Origin: Hydrogenovibrio sp. 3SP14C1
GTDB taxonomy: Bacteria > Pseudomonadota > Gammaproteobacteria > Thiomicrospirales > Thiomicrospiraceae
DNA: 64,000 bases
Assembly: GCF_029625905.1 (NCBI RefSeq)
Contig: NZ_JARTLM010000009.1
Location: 1 to 64,000 of the forward strand
Direction of reading: 5' to 3'
Position 1 is the first letter of the stretch. The number at the start of each line of letters is the position of its first letter. Both the position numbers and the translations under genes were made by a program. This document shows positions 35,838 to 45,723 of the stretch, one piece after another. The notes below the pieces were generated by a model. That model ran no database searches, was not told where the DNA came from, and was given only the letters and a program-made list of their open reading frames with translations.

Positions 35838-36902
35838 TTAGTCGTCCGTTAAATCGTAAGGCAGTGGCTCGATCGTAGCGATGGCGCCATTTTCGGTTTT
35901 TAATTGTCCTTGAACGCTTTCAAGCGGTTTTATTGTGGTGACGGCTAAACAAACTGTGCCTTCATAGATATCCGGCGCAGACGACACCGTTGTAAATTTA
36001 TAATTTTTATCCGCTTCATCAGTGAGTTTGAAGGTTTCACCTGGCTGCAACGAAAGAACCTCTTCCATATGAAGGCGCATCATACGTTTGGTGGCTTTTC
36101 CACGATAGAACATGCGCGCGATAACTTCTTGCCCTGGAAAACACCCTTTTTTAAAGTTGATGGAATTGAGTTTATCCAAGTTCAAAAACTGGGCGATAAA
36201 TTCATTCGAAGTGGTTTCGTTGACTTGAGGTTGTCCACTGACAATGTGCAGTAAGTTCCAGTCTTGTGTGTTGGTGAACTCGCCATTGTTTTTTAAGATA
36301 TCCACTAAGACTTTGGTTTGCTCAACAGGCCCAAAGAAACTGTAACAGTGGTAAGGTCCAGGCAATTTGATGGCGATAATGTCTGATAAATCGTCTTCTT
36401 GAATATGTTCTGCTTCATAAAGGTTTTTGATTTTGGTTGAAAGCAGGCGTTGTACATCAAGATCAGCGAATTCACCGGCATACCCCACTTGGATCATTTG
36501 CTTAGAAACCTCTTCCAACTCAACTTTTGAACGCATTTTAAACATGGTTAAACGTTGTAGAATGGCTTGTTTTAATGATCCATCAAAGCTCAGATAAAAA
36601 GCATCTTGCTGTTTGAAAATCGTCATAATCGCAAGCACTTTACCTTGCGGTTCGCAGTAAGCAGTCAGTTGTGCTTGTTGATCAGAAACTTCTTTTAAAT
36701 CATTGGTTAGCTGCCCTTGAAGAAAGTCAAACGCTTCTTCTCCGGTCACTTTAATTAAAGCTTGATGCGCCAAGTTGGCGATAACCGGGCCGTTTTTGAC
36801 CATAAAGCGTTCGATATCAGGTTGACCAAAGGTGGTGATTTCGTCGTTGTCTTTAAAAACCGCTCCTTTGTCGGTTAAAAAGGCTTTCCAATCTGCGTTC
36901 AT
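35838..36902 (-). CDS. ygfZ: Folate-binding protein YgfZ
   Basis: 354 residues. The signature KGCFPGQEVIARMFYRGKA, with the conserved cysteine, is the COG0354 motif. YgfZ is related to the GcvT aminomethyltransferase and helps maintain certain iron-sulphur cluster enzymes such as MiaB in a folate-dependent manner. The N-terminal half (residues 30-140) holds the folate-binding fold. A single-gene unit that converges on lysS. Confidence 0.93.
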   Translation of the reverse strand: MNADWKAFLTDKGAVFKDNDEITTFGQPDIERFMVKNGPVIANLAHQALIKVTGEEAFDFLQGQLTNDLKEVSDQQAQLTAYCEPQGKVLAIMTIFKQQDAFYLSFDGSLKQAILQRLTMFKMRSKVELEEVSKQMIQVGYAGEFADLDVQRLLSTKIKNLYEAEHIQEDDLSDIIAIKLPGPYHCYSFFGPVEQTKVLVDILKNNGEFTNTQDWNLLHIVSGQPQVNETTSNEFIAQFLNLDKLNSINFKKGCFPGQEVIARMFYRGKATKRMMRLHMEEVLSLQPGETFKLTDEADKNYKFTTVSSAPDIYEGTVCLAVTTIKPLESVQGQLKTENGAIATIEPLPYDLTDD

Positions 36903-37073
36903 AGTTATTCCTTGGATTGAGTGTTACGCGTATTATACATTGATAAGGGGTGGTTGTTGAACCGTGCGCTGACTTTGGTATGCATTTAAAATGAAGTAAG
37001 AAATTTAGTGATTGATAATCTATAGCGGAGTCGGTAATATCTTTTATATAAAGTAGGATTTTGGAGAAACGAA

Positions 37074-37631
37074 GTGTCGGAACAAAATAAAGAGTTTTTA
37101 ACCTTTAAACTGAGAAAAGAAGAATTTGCGATTGCGATTGATCGTGTGCAAGAAATTCGTGGGTGGCAAGAGCCTAACCCTCTTCCGAATGTGCCGAGCT
37201 TTGTGAAAGGGGTGATTGATATCCGTGGAACGATTGTGCCGATTTTAGATTTGCGAGAGCGTTTTAAAATGGCGGCCGAGTTTAGTGCAACTACGGTGGT
37301 GATTGTGGTGAATATTGCCACGAGCCAAGGAGAAAGAATTGTTGGGCTGGTGGTGGATGCAGTGTCTGATGTGCATCAATTTGATATGAATGCGTTGCAA
37401 TCGCCACCTGATATTTCAAATTCTATTGATAGTCAGTACATTCAAGGGTTAACTACGATTAAAGACCCTGAAGCTGCGGATGACCATAAAGAAGACCCGA
37501 AAGAAATCGGAATGTCTAAAAGCTCAAAAGGGCGAATGGTTATCGTGATTGATATTGATAAATTGGCTTCGGAAGGTTTGATTGAACAGGTTGCGAATTC
37601 GGATGAGTCGGTGCCGTTACGAAATGGCTAG
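37074..37631 (+). CDS. CheW-like chemotaxis coupling protein
   Basis: 185 residues from GTG 37074, set by GGAG eight bases upstream. The CheW fold is clear: FKLRKEEFAIAIDRVQEIRGW, the VKGVIDIRGTIVPILDLR core and RIVGLVVDAVSDV. A roughly 20-residue insertion near residues 125-145 (rich in Asp, Glu and Lys) sits in the C-terminal half. CheW joins receptors to CheA. It is isolated from the main chemotaxis cluster some 20 kb away, next to nadB, so it may serve a separate receptor set. Confidence 0.9.
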   Translation: MSEQNKEFLTFKLRKEEFAIAIDRVQEIRGWQEPNPLPNVPSFVKGVIDIRGTIVPILDLRERFKMAAEFSATTVVIVVNIATSQGERIVGLVVDAVSDVHQFDMNALQSPPDISNSIDSQYIQGLTTIKDPEAADDHKEDPKEIGMSKSSKGRMVIVIDIDKLASEGLIEQVANSDESVPLRNG

Positions 37632-37656
37632 TCGATAATACATCGAACGTGTTGAT

Positions 37657-37689
37657 AAAAACCCACTTTTAAGTGGGTTTTGTTTTTTT
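37657..37689. terminator. Bidirectional terminator between cheW and nadB
   Basis: AAAACCCACTT and AAGTGGGTTTT pair around a TT centre, followed by a T-rich stretch on the plus strand and A run upstream. Unlike other convergent junctions here it has no CCAGGCCTGG. Confidence 0.85.
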
Positions 37690-39270
37690 AGGTCTTAGAA
37701 TTGTTGGGCGACTGCGCTTTTTCATTTCTGGGTAATCTAGATTGTAATTAAGTCCGCGACTCTCTTTACGCCTCAATGCGCTTTTAACCATTAACTCAGC
37801 CACTTGGGCGAGGTTTCTAAGCTCAAGCAAATCTGAGTTTAGTGTGTGTGCTCGATAGTATTCGTTGATTTCTTCTTTCAAAACCTTAATACGTTTCAAC
37901 GCACGCCTGAGACGTTTATCAGTTCTTACGATTCCGACATAATCCCACATCAGGCGTCGAACCTCGTCCCAGTCATGACTGATCAGGATCTTTTCTTTCG
38001 GAGCGGTGACGTAACGATCATCCCAATCTTTAATGGTTTCTTTTTGAATAGGGTGTTGGATATCAAAGGCTTTATGAATGGCTTGATAAGCGGTTTCCGC
38101 AAACACCAATCCTTCAACTAAAGAGTTACTGGCTAATCGGTTCGCACCATGTAACCCCGTGTAAGCAGTTTCCCCGATGGCAAATAGGTTGCTCAGGTCT
38201 GTTTGTCCATTAAGATCGGTTGAAATGCCGCCACAGGTATAATGCGCGGCAGGCACAACAGGAATGGCTTCTTTTGTGATGTCGATGCCGACTTTTAAGC
38301 AACGGGCATAAATGGTCGGAAAATGATGAATGATAAACTCAGCATCTTTATGAGAAATGTCTAAATAGACGCAATCAATCCCGTGCTTTTTCATTTCTTG
38401 GTCGATGGCTCGGGCGACAATGTCTCTTGGCGCTAAGTCTGCACGCTTATCATACTTTGACATGAATGCTTCACCTGACGGTAATTTCAAGATACCGCCT
38501 TCCCCTCGAACGGCTTCAGAAATTAAGAAAGAACGATCTTTTGGATGAAACAAACAAGTAGGATGAAACTGATTGAATTCCATATTCGTCACCGAACAGC
38601 CCGCTCGCCAAGCCATCGCAATGCCATCCCCGGTTGAAGTGTCAGGGTTACTGGTGTACAGATAGGTTTTACTTGCTCCGCCCGTGGCTAAAACGGTGTA
38701 TTGTGCCAAAAGGGTTTTGACATGATTGTTGGATTGGTTCAATACATAACAGCCAATACAGCGCGTGCGGTCTCGATTTAAAATTAAATCGACCGTCATA
38801 TGGTTTGGCATCATGGTAATGTTGGGTGTGTTTTTGACCAGGTCGACTAATGTTTCTGTGACTGTTTTTCCGGTATGGTCGGCAGCATGAATAACGCGAC
38901 GATGGCTGTGACCCCCTTCTTTTGTCAGGTGGTAACTGTCTGATTGCGCCTGTTTGCTGAAAGGGACGCCCATCTCAATTAATTCATAGATAGATTGAAC
39001 GCCTTTTTCGGCGACCATACGGACGGTTTTTTTATCACATAATCCCGCGCCGGCATTCATGGTGTCTTTAATATGAGACTCAACAGAATCAAAAGGATCC
39101 AGTACCGCAGCAATGCCCCCTTGGGCATAAGCGGAGCTGCCTTCTTGCAAGGATGCTTTTGCAATTAAGGTGACCGAGTAATGTCGGGCTAATTTAAGTG
39201 CAATAGAGAGTCCTGCAATGCCGCTTCCGATAACGAGTACATCTGCTTCTTGTGCGTTGGTCGCGTTCAA
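37669..39270 (-). CDS. nadB: L-aspartate oxidase
   Basis: 533 residues. It oxidises L-aspartate to iminoaspartate in NAD synthesis using FAD. The FAD-binding GSGIAGLSIALKL at the start, the SSAYAQGGIAAVL segment, the active region around GEGGILKLPSGEAFM and GGISTDLNGQTDLSNLFAIGE (shown here in part as GEVACTGLHGANRLASNSL-type motif) are typical. The C-terminus extends with a basic tail. It faces rseC, as nadB faces rpoE in E. coli. Confidence 0.95.
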   Translation of the reverse strand: MNATNAQEADVLVIGSGIAGLSIALKLARHYSVTLIAKASLQEGSSAYAQGGIAAVLDPFDSVESHIKDTMNAGAGLCDKKTVRMVAEKGVQSIYELIEMGVPFSKQAQSDSYHLTKEGGHSHRRVIHAADHTGKTVTETLVDLVKNTPNITMMPNHMTVDLILNRDRTRCIGCYVLNQSNNHVKTLLAQYTVLATGGASKTYLYTSNPDTSTGDGIAMAWRAGCSVTNMEFNQFHPTCLFHPKDRSFLISEAVRGEGGILKLPSGEAFMSKYDKRADLAPRDIVARAIDQEMKKHGIDCVYLDISHKDAEFIIHHFPTIYARCLKVGIDITKEAIPVVPAAHYTCGGISTDLNGQTDLSNLFAIGETAYTGLHGANRLASNSLVEGLVFAETAYQAIHKAFDIQHPIQKETIKDWDDRYVTAPKEKILISHDWDEVRRLMWDYVGIVRTDKRLRRALKRIKVLKEEINEYYRAHTLNSDLLELRNLAQVAELMVKSALRRKESRGLNYNLDYPEMKKRSRPTILRPKKTKPT

Positions 39271-39352
39271 TGAAATACCTACCTGATCCGTCTTGAAAAA
39301 CCAAATAATGTTACCATAATCTTAATACTAAAAGGGACGGGGTTGCTGAAAG

Positions 39353-39844
39353 ATGGAAGGTCACGACTTGTTAAAAACCGAATCGGTTTCCGATGAGGGA
39401 GAACTGCTTGCTCAAGGGCGAGTGGAAAAGGTAGAAAAAGGCATGGCCTATGTTTCAACTAAACGTGAAACAGGGTGTAGCGGTTGTCAAACCCAAAAAG
39501 GGTGCGGCACCTCGGTATTGGCGCAATTGTTCTCGCCTAAATCAACAACGCCTATTCAAGTGGTTAACGACCTTGGCGCGAAAGAGGGGGATGAGGTCAT
39601 TCTCTCAATGGATGAGTCACATTTAATTAAACATTCCTTAATGGGGTATGGCGTACCATTATTAGGACTGTTTATAGGTGCAATCTTGTTTCAGGTCGCT
39701 TTGACGTCTCTCTTTCAAATGCCTTCGAAAGATGGGGGGGCTTTGCTTGGTGGCTTGATCGGATTGTTTCTGGGTTGGAGAGTGACAAAAAAATATTATC
39801 GACCTCAGTTACCTGTTTTAAAAAAAATAATGCAATCTTCGTAA
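39353..39844 (+). CDS. rseC: RseC/MucC-type membrane protein
   Basis: 163 residues with the family pattern: an N-terminal cytoplasmic part holding four cysteines (GCSGCQTQKGCGTS) and two hydrophobic segments (about 101-122 and 128-146). RseC modulates the envelope stress sigma factor and redox systems in other bacteria. Its usual partners rpoE, rseA and rseB are not upstream; nadB follows directly on the other strand. The gene is followed 10 bases later by a DegP-type protease, as mucC-mucD in Pseudomonas. Confidence 0.9.
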   Translation: MEGHDLLKTESVSDEGELLAQGRVEKVEKGMAYVSTKRETGCSGCQTQKGCGTSVLAQLFSPKSTTPIQVVNDLGAKEGDEVILSMDESHLIKHSLMGYGVPLLGLFIGAILFQVALTSLFQMPSKDGGALLGGLIGLFLGWRVTKKYYRPQLPVLKKIMQSS

Positions 39845-39854
39845 AGGAGACAAA

Positions 39855-41264
39855 ATGAAAATACAATTAAAATCCCTGTATGGTGCTTTGATGGCTCTGG
39901 TGTTGGCAGTGAGTTTTTCGTCTGCACAAGCTGCCGGACCGACAATTTCATTACCGGACTTTTCGCAACTGGCGTCTGAAAATAGTCCTATGGTTGTTAA
40001 TATCAGCACGACGAAAAAAATTGAGAGACCTGAACACCCTCAACTGAAAGGGGTGCCTGATGAGATGTTACGTTACTTTTTTGGAATTCCTGAAGGGCAA
40101 AATCCAAGAGGTGGACATCAAGAGCAAGTGAGTTCTCTGGGGTCAGGATTCATTATTTCAGCAGACGGATATATCATTACCAACCATCATGTTGTTGCTG
40201 ATGCGGATGATATTGTGGTGAAGTTAAGTAACCGAAGAGAGCTTAAGGCAAAAATCATTGGGTCGGATGAGCGCTCTGATATTGCTTTGATTAAGGTGGA
40301 TGCTAAAAATCTTCCGGTTGCTAAGATTGGCACGTCTAAAGATTTGAAAGTTGGGCAATGGGTTATGGCGATTGGGGAACCTTTCGGGTTGGATTACACG
40401 GTTACTCATGGCATTATCAGTGCTTTGGGACGCTCTTTACCTGATGATACTTATGTGCCTTTCATTCAGACCGATGTCGCTATTAACCCTGGAAACTCGG
40501 GCGGTCCCTTGTTGAATACCAGCGGGGAAGTGGTTGGTGTTAACGCACAGATTTATAGTAACAGTGGTGGCTCAATGGGACTTTCTTTTTCGATTCCGAT
40601 TGATATTGCGATGGATGTGGCGCAACAGCTTAAAGCTAACGGGCATGTCGAACGCGGCTATTTAGGGGTCGGGGTACAGGAAGTGTCCGGCGACTTGGCA
40701 AAATCATTTGATATGAAAAGACCTATGGGGGCGTTAGTCACTTCAACAGAGAAAAATTCAGCCGCCAGCGAGGCCGGTATTCAGCCTGGTGATATTATTA
40801 TCGAATTTGCTGGCCGGACGATTCAGAAATCAGCGGACTTACCGCCGATTGTTGGGAACTCTTCTGTCGGAGAACCTATTGAAGTTAAAATTTTAAGAAA
40901 TGGTGACTACAAAACGCTGACGGTTAAATTGAAATCGTTGGGTGATATGAATGTGGCGGCTTCAGGAGCTGACGCGGAAAATACAACCCTAGGCGTGATG
41001 ATGAAAGAGATTGACCCGAAGGTGCTTGATAAGTTGAATTTGCCTTTTGGTGTTGGAATCTCTAAAGTCAAGCGAGGTAGCGCGGCAGATCAAGCAGGTA
41101 TTTTGCCGGGAGATATTTTGGTGACAATTAACTTCAAGCCCATTAAGTCGGTTGCTGCATTGAATAAGATTGTTGCAACAGCACCTAAAGGCCGTTCTCT
41201 TCCTGTAAGAGTGGTCAGAGGGAATCGATCTGTGTTCCTTCCTCTGGTGTTAAAGCAATCATGA
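39855..41264 (+). CDS. Periplasmic serine protease, DegP/DegQ/MucD family
   Basis: 469 residues with a signal peptide (cut near Ala26-Ala27). The trypsin-like domain holds His112 (NHHVV), Asp142 (RSDIALIK) and Ser215 (NPGNSGGPLL); two PDZ domains follow (about 265-355 and 375-460). It degrades or refolds damaged envelope proteins. The GYLGVGVQEV segment starts the first PDZ. Its place after rseC matches MucD. A strong terminator follows. Confidence 0.94.
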   Translation: MKIQLKSLYGALMALVLAVSFSSAQAAGPTISLPDFSQLASENSPMVVNISTTKKIERPEHPQLKGVPDEMLRYFFGIPEGQNPRGGHQEQVSSLGSGFIISADGYIITNHHVVADADDIVVKLSNRRELKAKIIGSDERSDIALIKVDAKNLPVAKIGTSKDLKVGQWVMAIGEPFGLDYTVTHGIISALGRSLPDDTYVPFIQTDVAINPGNSGGPLLNTSGEVVGVNAQIYSNSGGSMGLSFSIPIDIAMDVAQQLKANGHVERGYLGVGVQEVSGDLAKSFDMKRPMGALVTSTEKNSAASEAGIQPGDIIIEFAGRTIQKSADLPPIVGNSSVGEPIEVKILRNGDYKTLTVKLKSLGDMNVAASGADAENTTLGVMMKEIDPKVLDKLNLPFGVGISKVKRGSAADQAGILPGDILVTINFKPIKSVAALNKIVATAPKGRSLPVRVVRGNRSVFLPLVLKQS

Positions 41265-41372
41265 TGAGGTTTGAGGCAACTAAATCTTATAAACAAGTGA
41301 GATTTATAACAATTTAGCGTAAAATACGCGGATATTTGTTATCAAACGATTCATTCATGTTTTTGATGCGAA

Positions 41373-41408
41373 GGGTGTCTAGCTTAAAAGAACTAGACAC
41401 CCTTTTTT
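41373..41408 (+). terminator. Rho-independent terminator before lepA
   Basis: GGGTGTCTAG and CTAGACACCC form a perfect ten-pair stem with a ten-base loop, followed by TTTTTT. It separates the protease gene from lepA. Confidence 0.93.
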
Positions 41409-41466
41409 GTAAGTTTTTTTAAGTTTATTTTAATGAATCGACTACTGTTTAAAAATTGAGGCATAG

Positions 41467-43272
41467 ATGTCAAACCAGCTTGAACATATTCGTAACTTTT
41501 CAATTATTGCTCATATCGACCATGGTAAATCGACTATCGCAGATCGGTTTATCCATTTGTGTGGCGGTTTAACAGATCGCGAAATGGCAGCTCAGGTATT
41601 AGATTCAATGGATTTGGAGCGTGAGCGCGGGATTACCATTAAGGCACAAAGTGTGACATTGAAGTATTTGTCGGATGATGGCAAGACGTATCAATTGAAT
41701 TTTATCGACACACCTGGGCATGTTGATTTTTCTTATGAGGTTTCTCGTTCTCTGGCCGCTTGTGAAGGCGCTCTGCTGGTGGTGGATGCTTCTCAAGGGG
41801 TAGAAGCCCAAACGGTTGCAAACTGTTATACCGCGATTGAGCAAGGCTTGGAAGTATTGCCCGTACTCAATAAAATTGATTTACCTGCTGCAGAACCTGA
41901 ACGCGTGGTGGATGAAATTGAAGAGATTATTGGTATTGAAGCACACGATGCAGTGCAAGCCAGTGCCAAGTCAGGTATTGGAATTAAAGAAACCTTAGAA
42001 GAGATTGTTCGTAAAATTCCTGCGCCAGAAGGGGACTTGGATGCGCCGTTAAAGGCTCTGATTATCGATTCGTGGTTTGATAATTATTTAGGGGTGGTTT
42101 CTTTGGTTCGGGTCATTGACGGCAAGATCCGTAAAAAAACCAAAATGAAAATCATGTCCACGAAAGAAGAATATGCCGTTGATGAAGTGGGGATTTTTAC
42201 GCCTAAGCGAACGCCACAAGAGTCATTGTCGGCAGGTGAAGTTGGATATGTCATTGCAGGAATTAAAGATATTGACGGGGCCCCGGTCGGGGATACGATT
42301 ACCATTTCCGGTAATGAATCTGCTCCTTTACCAGGGTTTAAACCGGTTAAACCTCGAGTGTTTGCCGGTTTGTTTCCAATCAGTTCAGAAGATTTTGAAG
42401 ACTTAAGAGAAGCGCTCCGTAAGTTACGCTTGAATGATGCGGCGTTACATTTTGAGCCAGAAAGTTCTGATGCACTTGGGTTTGGTTTTCGTTGTGGCTT
42501 CCTTGGAATGCTGCACATGGAGATTATTCAGGAACGACTGGAACGCGAGTATAATCTGGATCTGATTACGACAGCGCCAACGGTTGTTTATGAAGTTTTG
42601 ACGAAAAAAGGTGAGTTATTAAACATCGATAACCCTTCAAGTCTGCCTGACCCGAGTTTGATTGATGAAATTCGTGAACCTATTATTCAAGCTAATATTT
42701 TGGTGCCAAATGAGTTTGTTGGTGCAGTCATGAAGCTATGTTTAGAAAAACGTGGTGTTCAAAAAGATATGCAGTATGTCGGTAATCAAGTGTCTATTCA
42801 TTACGAGCTACCTTTGAATGAAGTGGTGTTGGACTTTTTTGATCGGTTGAAGTCGACCAGTCGTGGTTATGCTTCAATGGAATATGACTTTAAACGTTTC
42901 CAATCAGATGATCTTGTTAAGTTGGAATTTTTGATAAACAATGAGCCTGTTGATGCCTTAGCGATTATTGTCCATAAAACAACAGCGGTACAAAGAGGTA
43001 AAGTGTTAATCGAGAAGCTTAGAAAGATTATCCCACGTCAAATGTTTGATGTTGCGATACAGGCTGCGATTGGTGCTAAAATTGTCGGCAGAACAAATGT
43101 AAAAGCGTTGCGTAAGAATGTAACAGCCAAATGTTACGGGGGCGATGTCTCGCGTAAGAAAAAACTATTGCAGAAGCAAAAAGAGGGTAAAAAACGTATG
43201 AAATCCATTGGGAGTGTCGAGCTACCACAGGAAGCGTTTTTAGCTGTGTTAAATACTTCAGAAGAAGATTAA
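41467..43272 (+). CDS. lepA: Elongation factor 4 (LepA)
   Basis: 601 residues. A translational GTPase with G1 AHIDHGKST, switch [10 protein letters not shown] and NKID (G4), domains II and III, and the LepA-specific C-terminal domain ending in [17 protein letters not shown]. It promotes ribosome back-translocation or initiation under stress. It leads the conserved lepA-lepB-rnc-era-recO-pdxJ-acpS run. Confidence 0.97.
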   Translation: MSNQLEHIRNFSIIAHIDHGKSTIADRFIHLCGGLTDREMAAQVLDSMDLERERGITIKAQSVTLKYLSDDGKTYQLNFIDTPGHVDFSYEVSRSLAACEGALLVVDASQGVEAQTVANCYTAIEQGLEVLPVLNKIDLPAAEPERVVDEIEEIIGIEAHDAVQASAKSGIGIKETLEEIVRKIPAPEGDLDAPLKALIIDSWFDNYLGVVSLVRVIDGKIRKKTKMKIMSTKEEYAVDEVGIFTPKRTPQESLSAGEVGYVIAGIKDIDGAPVGDTITISGNESAPLPGFKPVKPRVFAGLFPISSEDFEDLREALRKLRLNDAALHFEPESSDALGFGFRCGFLGMLHMEIIQERLEREYNLDLITTAPTVVYEVLTKKGELLNIDNPSSLPDPSLIDEIREPIIQANILVPNEFVGAVMKLCLEKRGVQKDMQYVGNQVSIHYELPLNEVVLDFFDRLKSTSRGYASMEYDFKRFQSDDLVKLEFLINNEPVDALAIIVHKTTAVQRGKVLIEKLRKIIPRQMFDVAIQAAIGAKIVGRTNVKALRKNVTAKCYGGDVSRKKKLLQKQKEGKKRMKSIGSVELPQEAFLAVLNTSEED

Positions 43273-43284
43273 GAGAAGATCCCA

Positions 43285-44052
43285 ATGAGTTTTGAGTTAA
43301 TTTTAGTCATTATCACGGCCATCACAGGTGTTGTTGTGTATGTAGATCGAACTGTTTGGCGCCCAAAAAGAGAGCGATCAGTCACGACAGAGAAAGAACC
43401 GATTTTGATCGAGTATTCTCGTTCTTTATTTCCGGTATTCTTGGTTGTACTGGTACTTCGCTCTTTTGTGATTGAGCCTTTTAGAATCCCATCGGGTTCC
43501 ATGTATCCAACATTGGAAATTGGGGATTTCATCGTCGTGAATAAGTTTGCTTATGGGGTTAAGTTGCCTGTGACACAGACAAAGATCTTACCGATAGGAG
43601 AGCCAAAGCGAGGGGATGTAGTGGTGTTTAAATACCCTAAAGATCCTGATGTAGATTACATTAAAAGAGTCGTTGGTTTACCTGGTGATGAGATTACTTA
43701 TATTGGTAGAACGGTTTTCATTAATGGCAAACCAGCCAAACAAACTTTCTTGGGAGAATATGAGGGCGAAGGCTCTGGCAAGGTAATGAATGGCGCTTCT
43801 CTGATGCAAGAAAACTTAGGAGATGCCTCGCATCTAGTGCTTTCTGATCGAGAGAAAAATAGCCAAGACATGAATACAGTTGTCGTACCAGAAGGTCATT
43901 ATTTCATGATGGGCGATAACCGAGATCATAGTAATGACAGTCGTTTCTGGGGATTCGTACCTGAAAAAAATCTCAAAGGGAAAGCCTTTGGTATTTGGAT
44001 GAATTGGGACGATGGTGTCCAGTTTGACCGCATTGGCAAGGGAATCGAATAA
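43285..44052 (+). CDS. lepB: Signal peptidase I (LepB)
   Basis: 255 residues, shorter than the 324 of E. coli. Two membrane segments (about 3-21 and 44-62) precede the catalytic domain, with Ser72 in IPSGSMYPT and Lys127 in DYIKRVVGLPGD, and MGDNRDHSNDSR. It cuts signal peptides outside the inner membrane. It lies 12 bases after lepA. Confidence 0.96.
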   Translation: MSFELILVIITAITGVVVYVDRTVWRPKRERSVTTEKEPILIEYSRSLFPVFLVVLVLRSFVIEPFRIPSGSMYPTLEIGDFIVVNKFAYGVKLPVTQTKILPIGEPKRGDVVVFKYPKDPDVDYIKRVVGLPGDEITYIGRTVFINGKPAKQTFLGEYEGEGSGKVMNGASLMQENLGDASHLVLSDREKNSQDMNTVVVPEGHYFMMGDNRDHSNDSRFWGFVPEKNLKGKAFGIWMNWDDGVQFDRIGKGIE

Positions 44053-44053
44053 G

Positions 44054-44752
44054 ATGTCTGAAGTTGAAAAACAGGCGAAGCTGAATCGACTTTCTAAAGC
44101 TTTAGGATATCAATACAATGATATTGAATTCCTAAAAAGAGCTTTGACTCATCGTAGTATGGGAGCGAAGAATAATGAAAGACTGGAATTTTTAGGTGAT
44201 AGCCTTGTTAACTTTATGATTGCGGATGCTTTGTTTCATCAGTTTTATAAAATTTCTGAAGGCGATTTGAGTCGTATTCGAGCCTTTTTAGTCAAAGGCG
44301 AAACGTTGGCTAAAATTGGTAAAGAATATCAGTTATCTGATTATCTGATGCTTGGGCCAGGCGAATTGAAAAGCGGTGGTTATCGCCGTGAATCGATTAT
44401 TGCAGATACCGTGGAAGCAATAATCGCTTCGGTTTATGAAGATGGTGGATTAGATGCCTGCCGTGCTTTTGTGATGCGGCTTTATAATGATCGCTTAAAG
44501 GTGCTGGATCCATCAAAGATTGGAAAAGACCCGAAAACACGTCTACAAGAGTTTTTGCAATCCAATCGAGAGCAGTTACCCGAATATAGCGTTATGACGG
44601 TTAACGGCCCAGCCCATGCGCAGGAATTTACCGTTTCTTGTTATGTTGCAAAATTAAATAGAAAATTTGAAGCCACCGCGACGAATCGCCGAAAAGCGGA
44701 ACAAGTAGCGGCGCAGGAAGCATTGGATATCTTGGAGAATGATAATGACTGA
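44054..44752 (+). CDS. rnc: Ribonuclease III
   Basis: 232 residues from the ATG at 44054, two bases after the lepB stop; a longer frame reaching into lepB is not needed. The catalytic motif ERLEFLGDSLVN and a C-terminal double-stranded RNA-binding domain (about 155-225) are clear. It processes rRNA precursors and double-stranded RNA. It overlaps era slightly, as in E. coli. Confidence 0.96.
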   Translation: MSEVEKQAKLNRLSKALGYQYNDIEFLKRALTHRSMGAKNNERLEFLGDSLVNFMIADALFHQFYKISEGDLSRIRAFLVKGETLAKIGKEYQLSDYLMLGPGELKSGGYRRESIIADTVEAIIASVYEDGGLDACRAFVMRLYNDRLKVLDPSKIGKDPKTRLQEFLQSNREQLPEYSVMTVNGPAHAQEFTVSCYVAKLNRKFEATATNRRKAEQVAAQEALDILENDND

Positions 44753-45692
44753 AGCAAGTGAAACTCCAGAAGAAGCATCTGTGAATAATCCCCCTTATCA
44801 TGCTGGGTTTGTTGCAGTCATTGGGCGTCCAAACGTGGGTAAATCAACTATTATGAATGGCTTGCTGGGGCAGAAGTTGAGTATTACCTCACCCAAACCA
44901 CAAACCACGCGTCATAGAATTCACGGTATTCATACTACAGAGCATTTTCAAATAGTATTTGTCGATACCCCGGGGATGCATTTAGGGGCATCGAAATCGA
45001 TTAACCGTTATATGAATAGGGCTGCCAACAGCGCTTTTGGTGATGTTGATGTGGTTTTGTTTGTTGTCGAAGCGGGGCGTTGGTCAAAAGAAGATCAAGC
45101 TGTGGCTGATAAGTGTCAAAACTTAGATGTGCCGGTGATTGTACTGGTTAACAAAATTGATAAATTCAAAAAGAAAGAAGAGCTGTTTCCTTTTTTACAA
45201 AAAGTTGGAGAGAAAGTTCCTTTCGAAGCTTTGATTCCTATTTCGGCCTATACTAAATCTGGGTTTGATGTTATTGAAACTGAGATTCTAAAACATATTC
45301 CTGAGCAGCCAGCGATTTTTCCTGAAGACTATATTACTGACCGATCGAGCCGTTTTCTCGCATCAGAAATAGTGCGTGAAAAGTTGATGCGAACTTTAGG
45401 GGATGAAGTACCTTATGGCGCAACGGTGGAAATCGAACAGTTTACGTTTGATAAGGAAGAGGAACGCTGGCATATCAATGCGTTGATTTTGGTAGAAAGA
45501 TCAGGGCAAAAACAAATTGTGATTGGGAAAAAAGGTGAACAAATCAAGCAGATGGGGATTCAAGCTAGAAAGGATCTTATGAATTTGTTAGATAGTCGAG
45601 TGCACCTTGAATTGTGGGTCAAGGTTAAAGAGAACTGGTCAGATGATGAACGAGCGTTGGCAAGTTTAGGGTATACCGAAGATCATCGTTAA
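44745..45692 (+). CDS. era: GTPase Era
   Basis: 315 residues from ATG 44745, seven bases after GGAG; an ATG at 44739 is too near. The G motifs GRPNVGKST, DTPGM and NKID and a C-terminal KH domain with IVIGKKGEQIKQMGIQAR are visible. Era binds the 3' end of 16S rRNA and couples 30S maturation to growth. Confidence 0.96.
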   Translation: MTEASETPEEASVNNPPYHAGFVAVIGRPNVGKSTIMNGLLGQKLSITSPKPQTTRHRIHGIHTTEHFQIVFVDTPGMHLGASKSINRYMNRAANSAFGDVDVVLFVVEAGRWSKEDQAVADKCQNLDVPVIVLVNKIDKFKKKEELFPFLQKVGEKVPFEALIPISAYTKSGFDVIETEILKHIPEQPAIFPEDYITDRSSRFLASEIVREKLMRTLGDEVPYGATVEIEQFTFDKEEERWHINALILVERSGQKQIVIGKKGEQIKQMGIQARKDLMNLLDSRVHLELWVKVKENWSDDERALASLGYTEDHR

Positions 45693-45723
45693 CGTTATCG
45701 AGTCCTGTACTGAGTAGGAGAGC

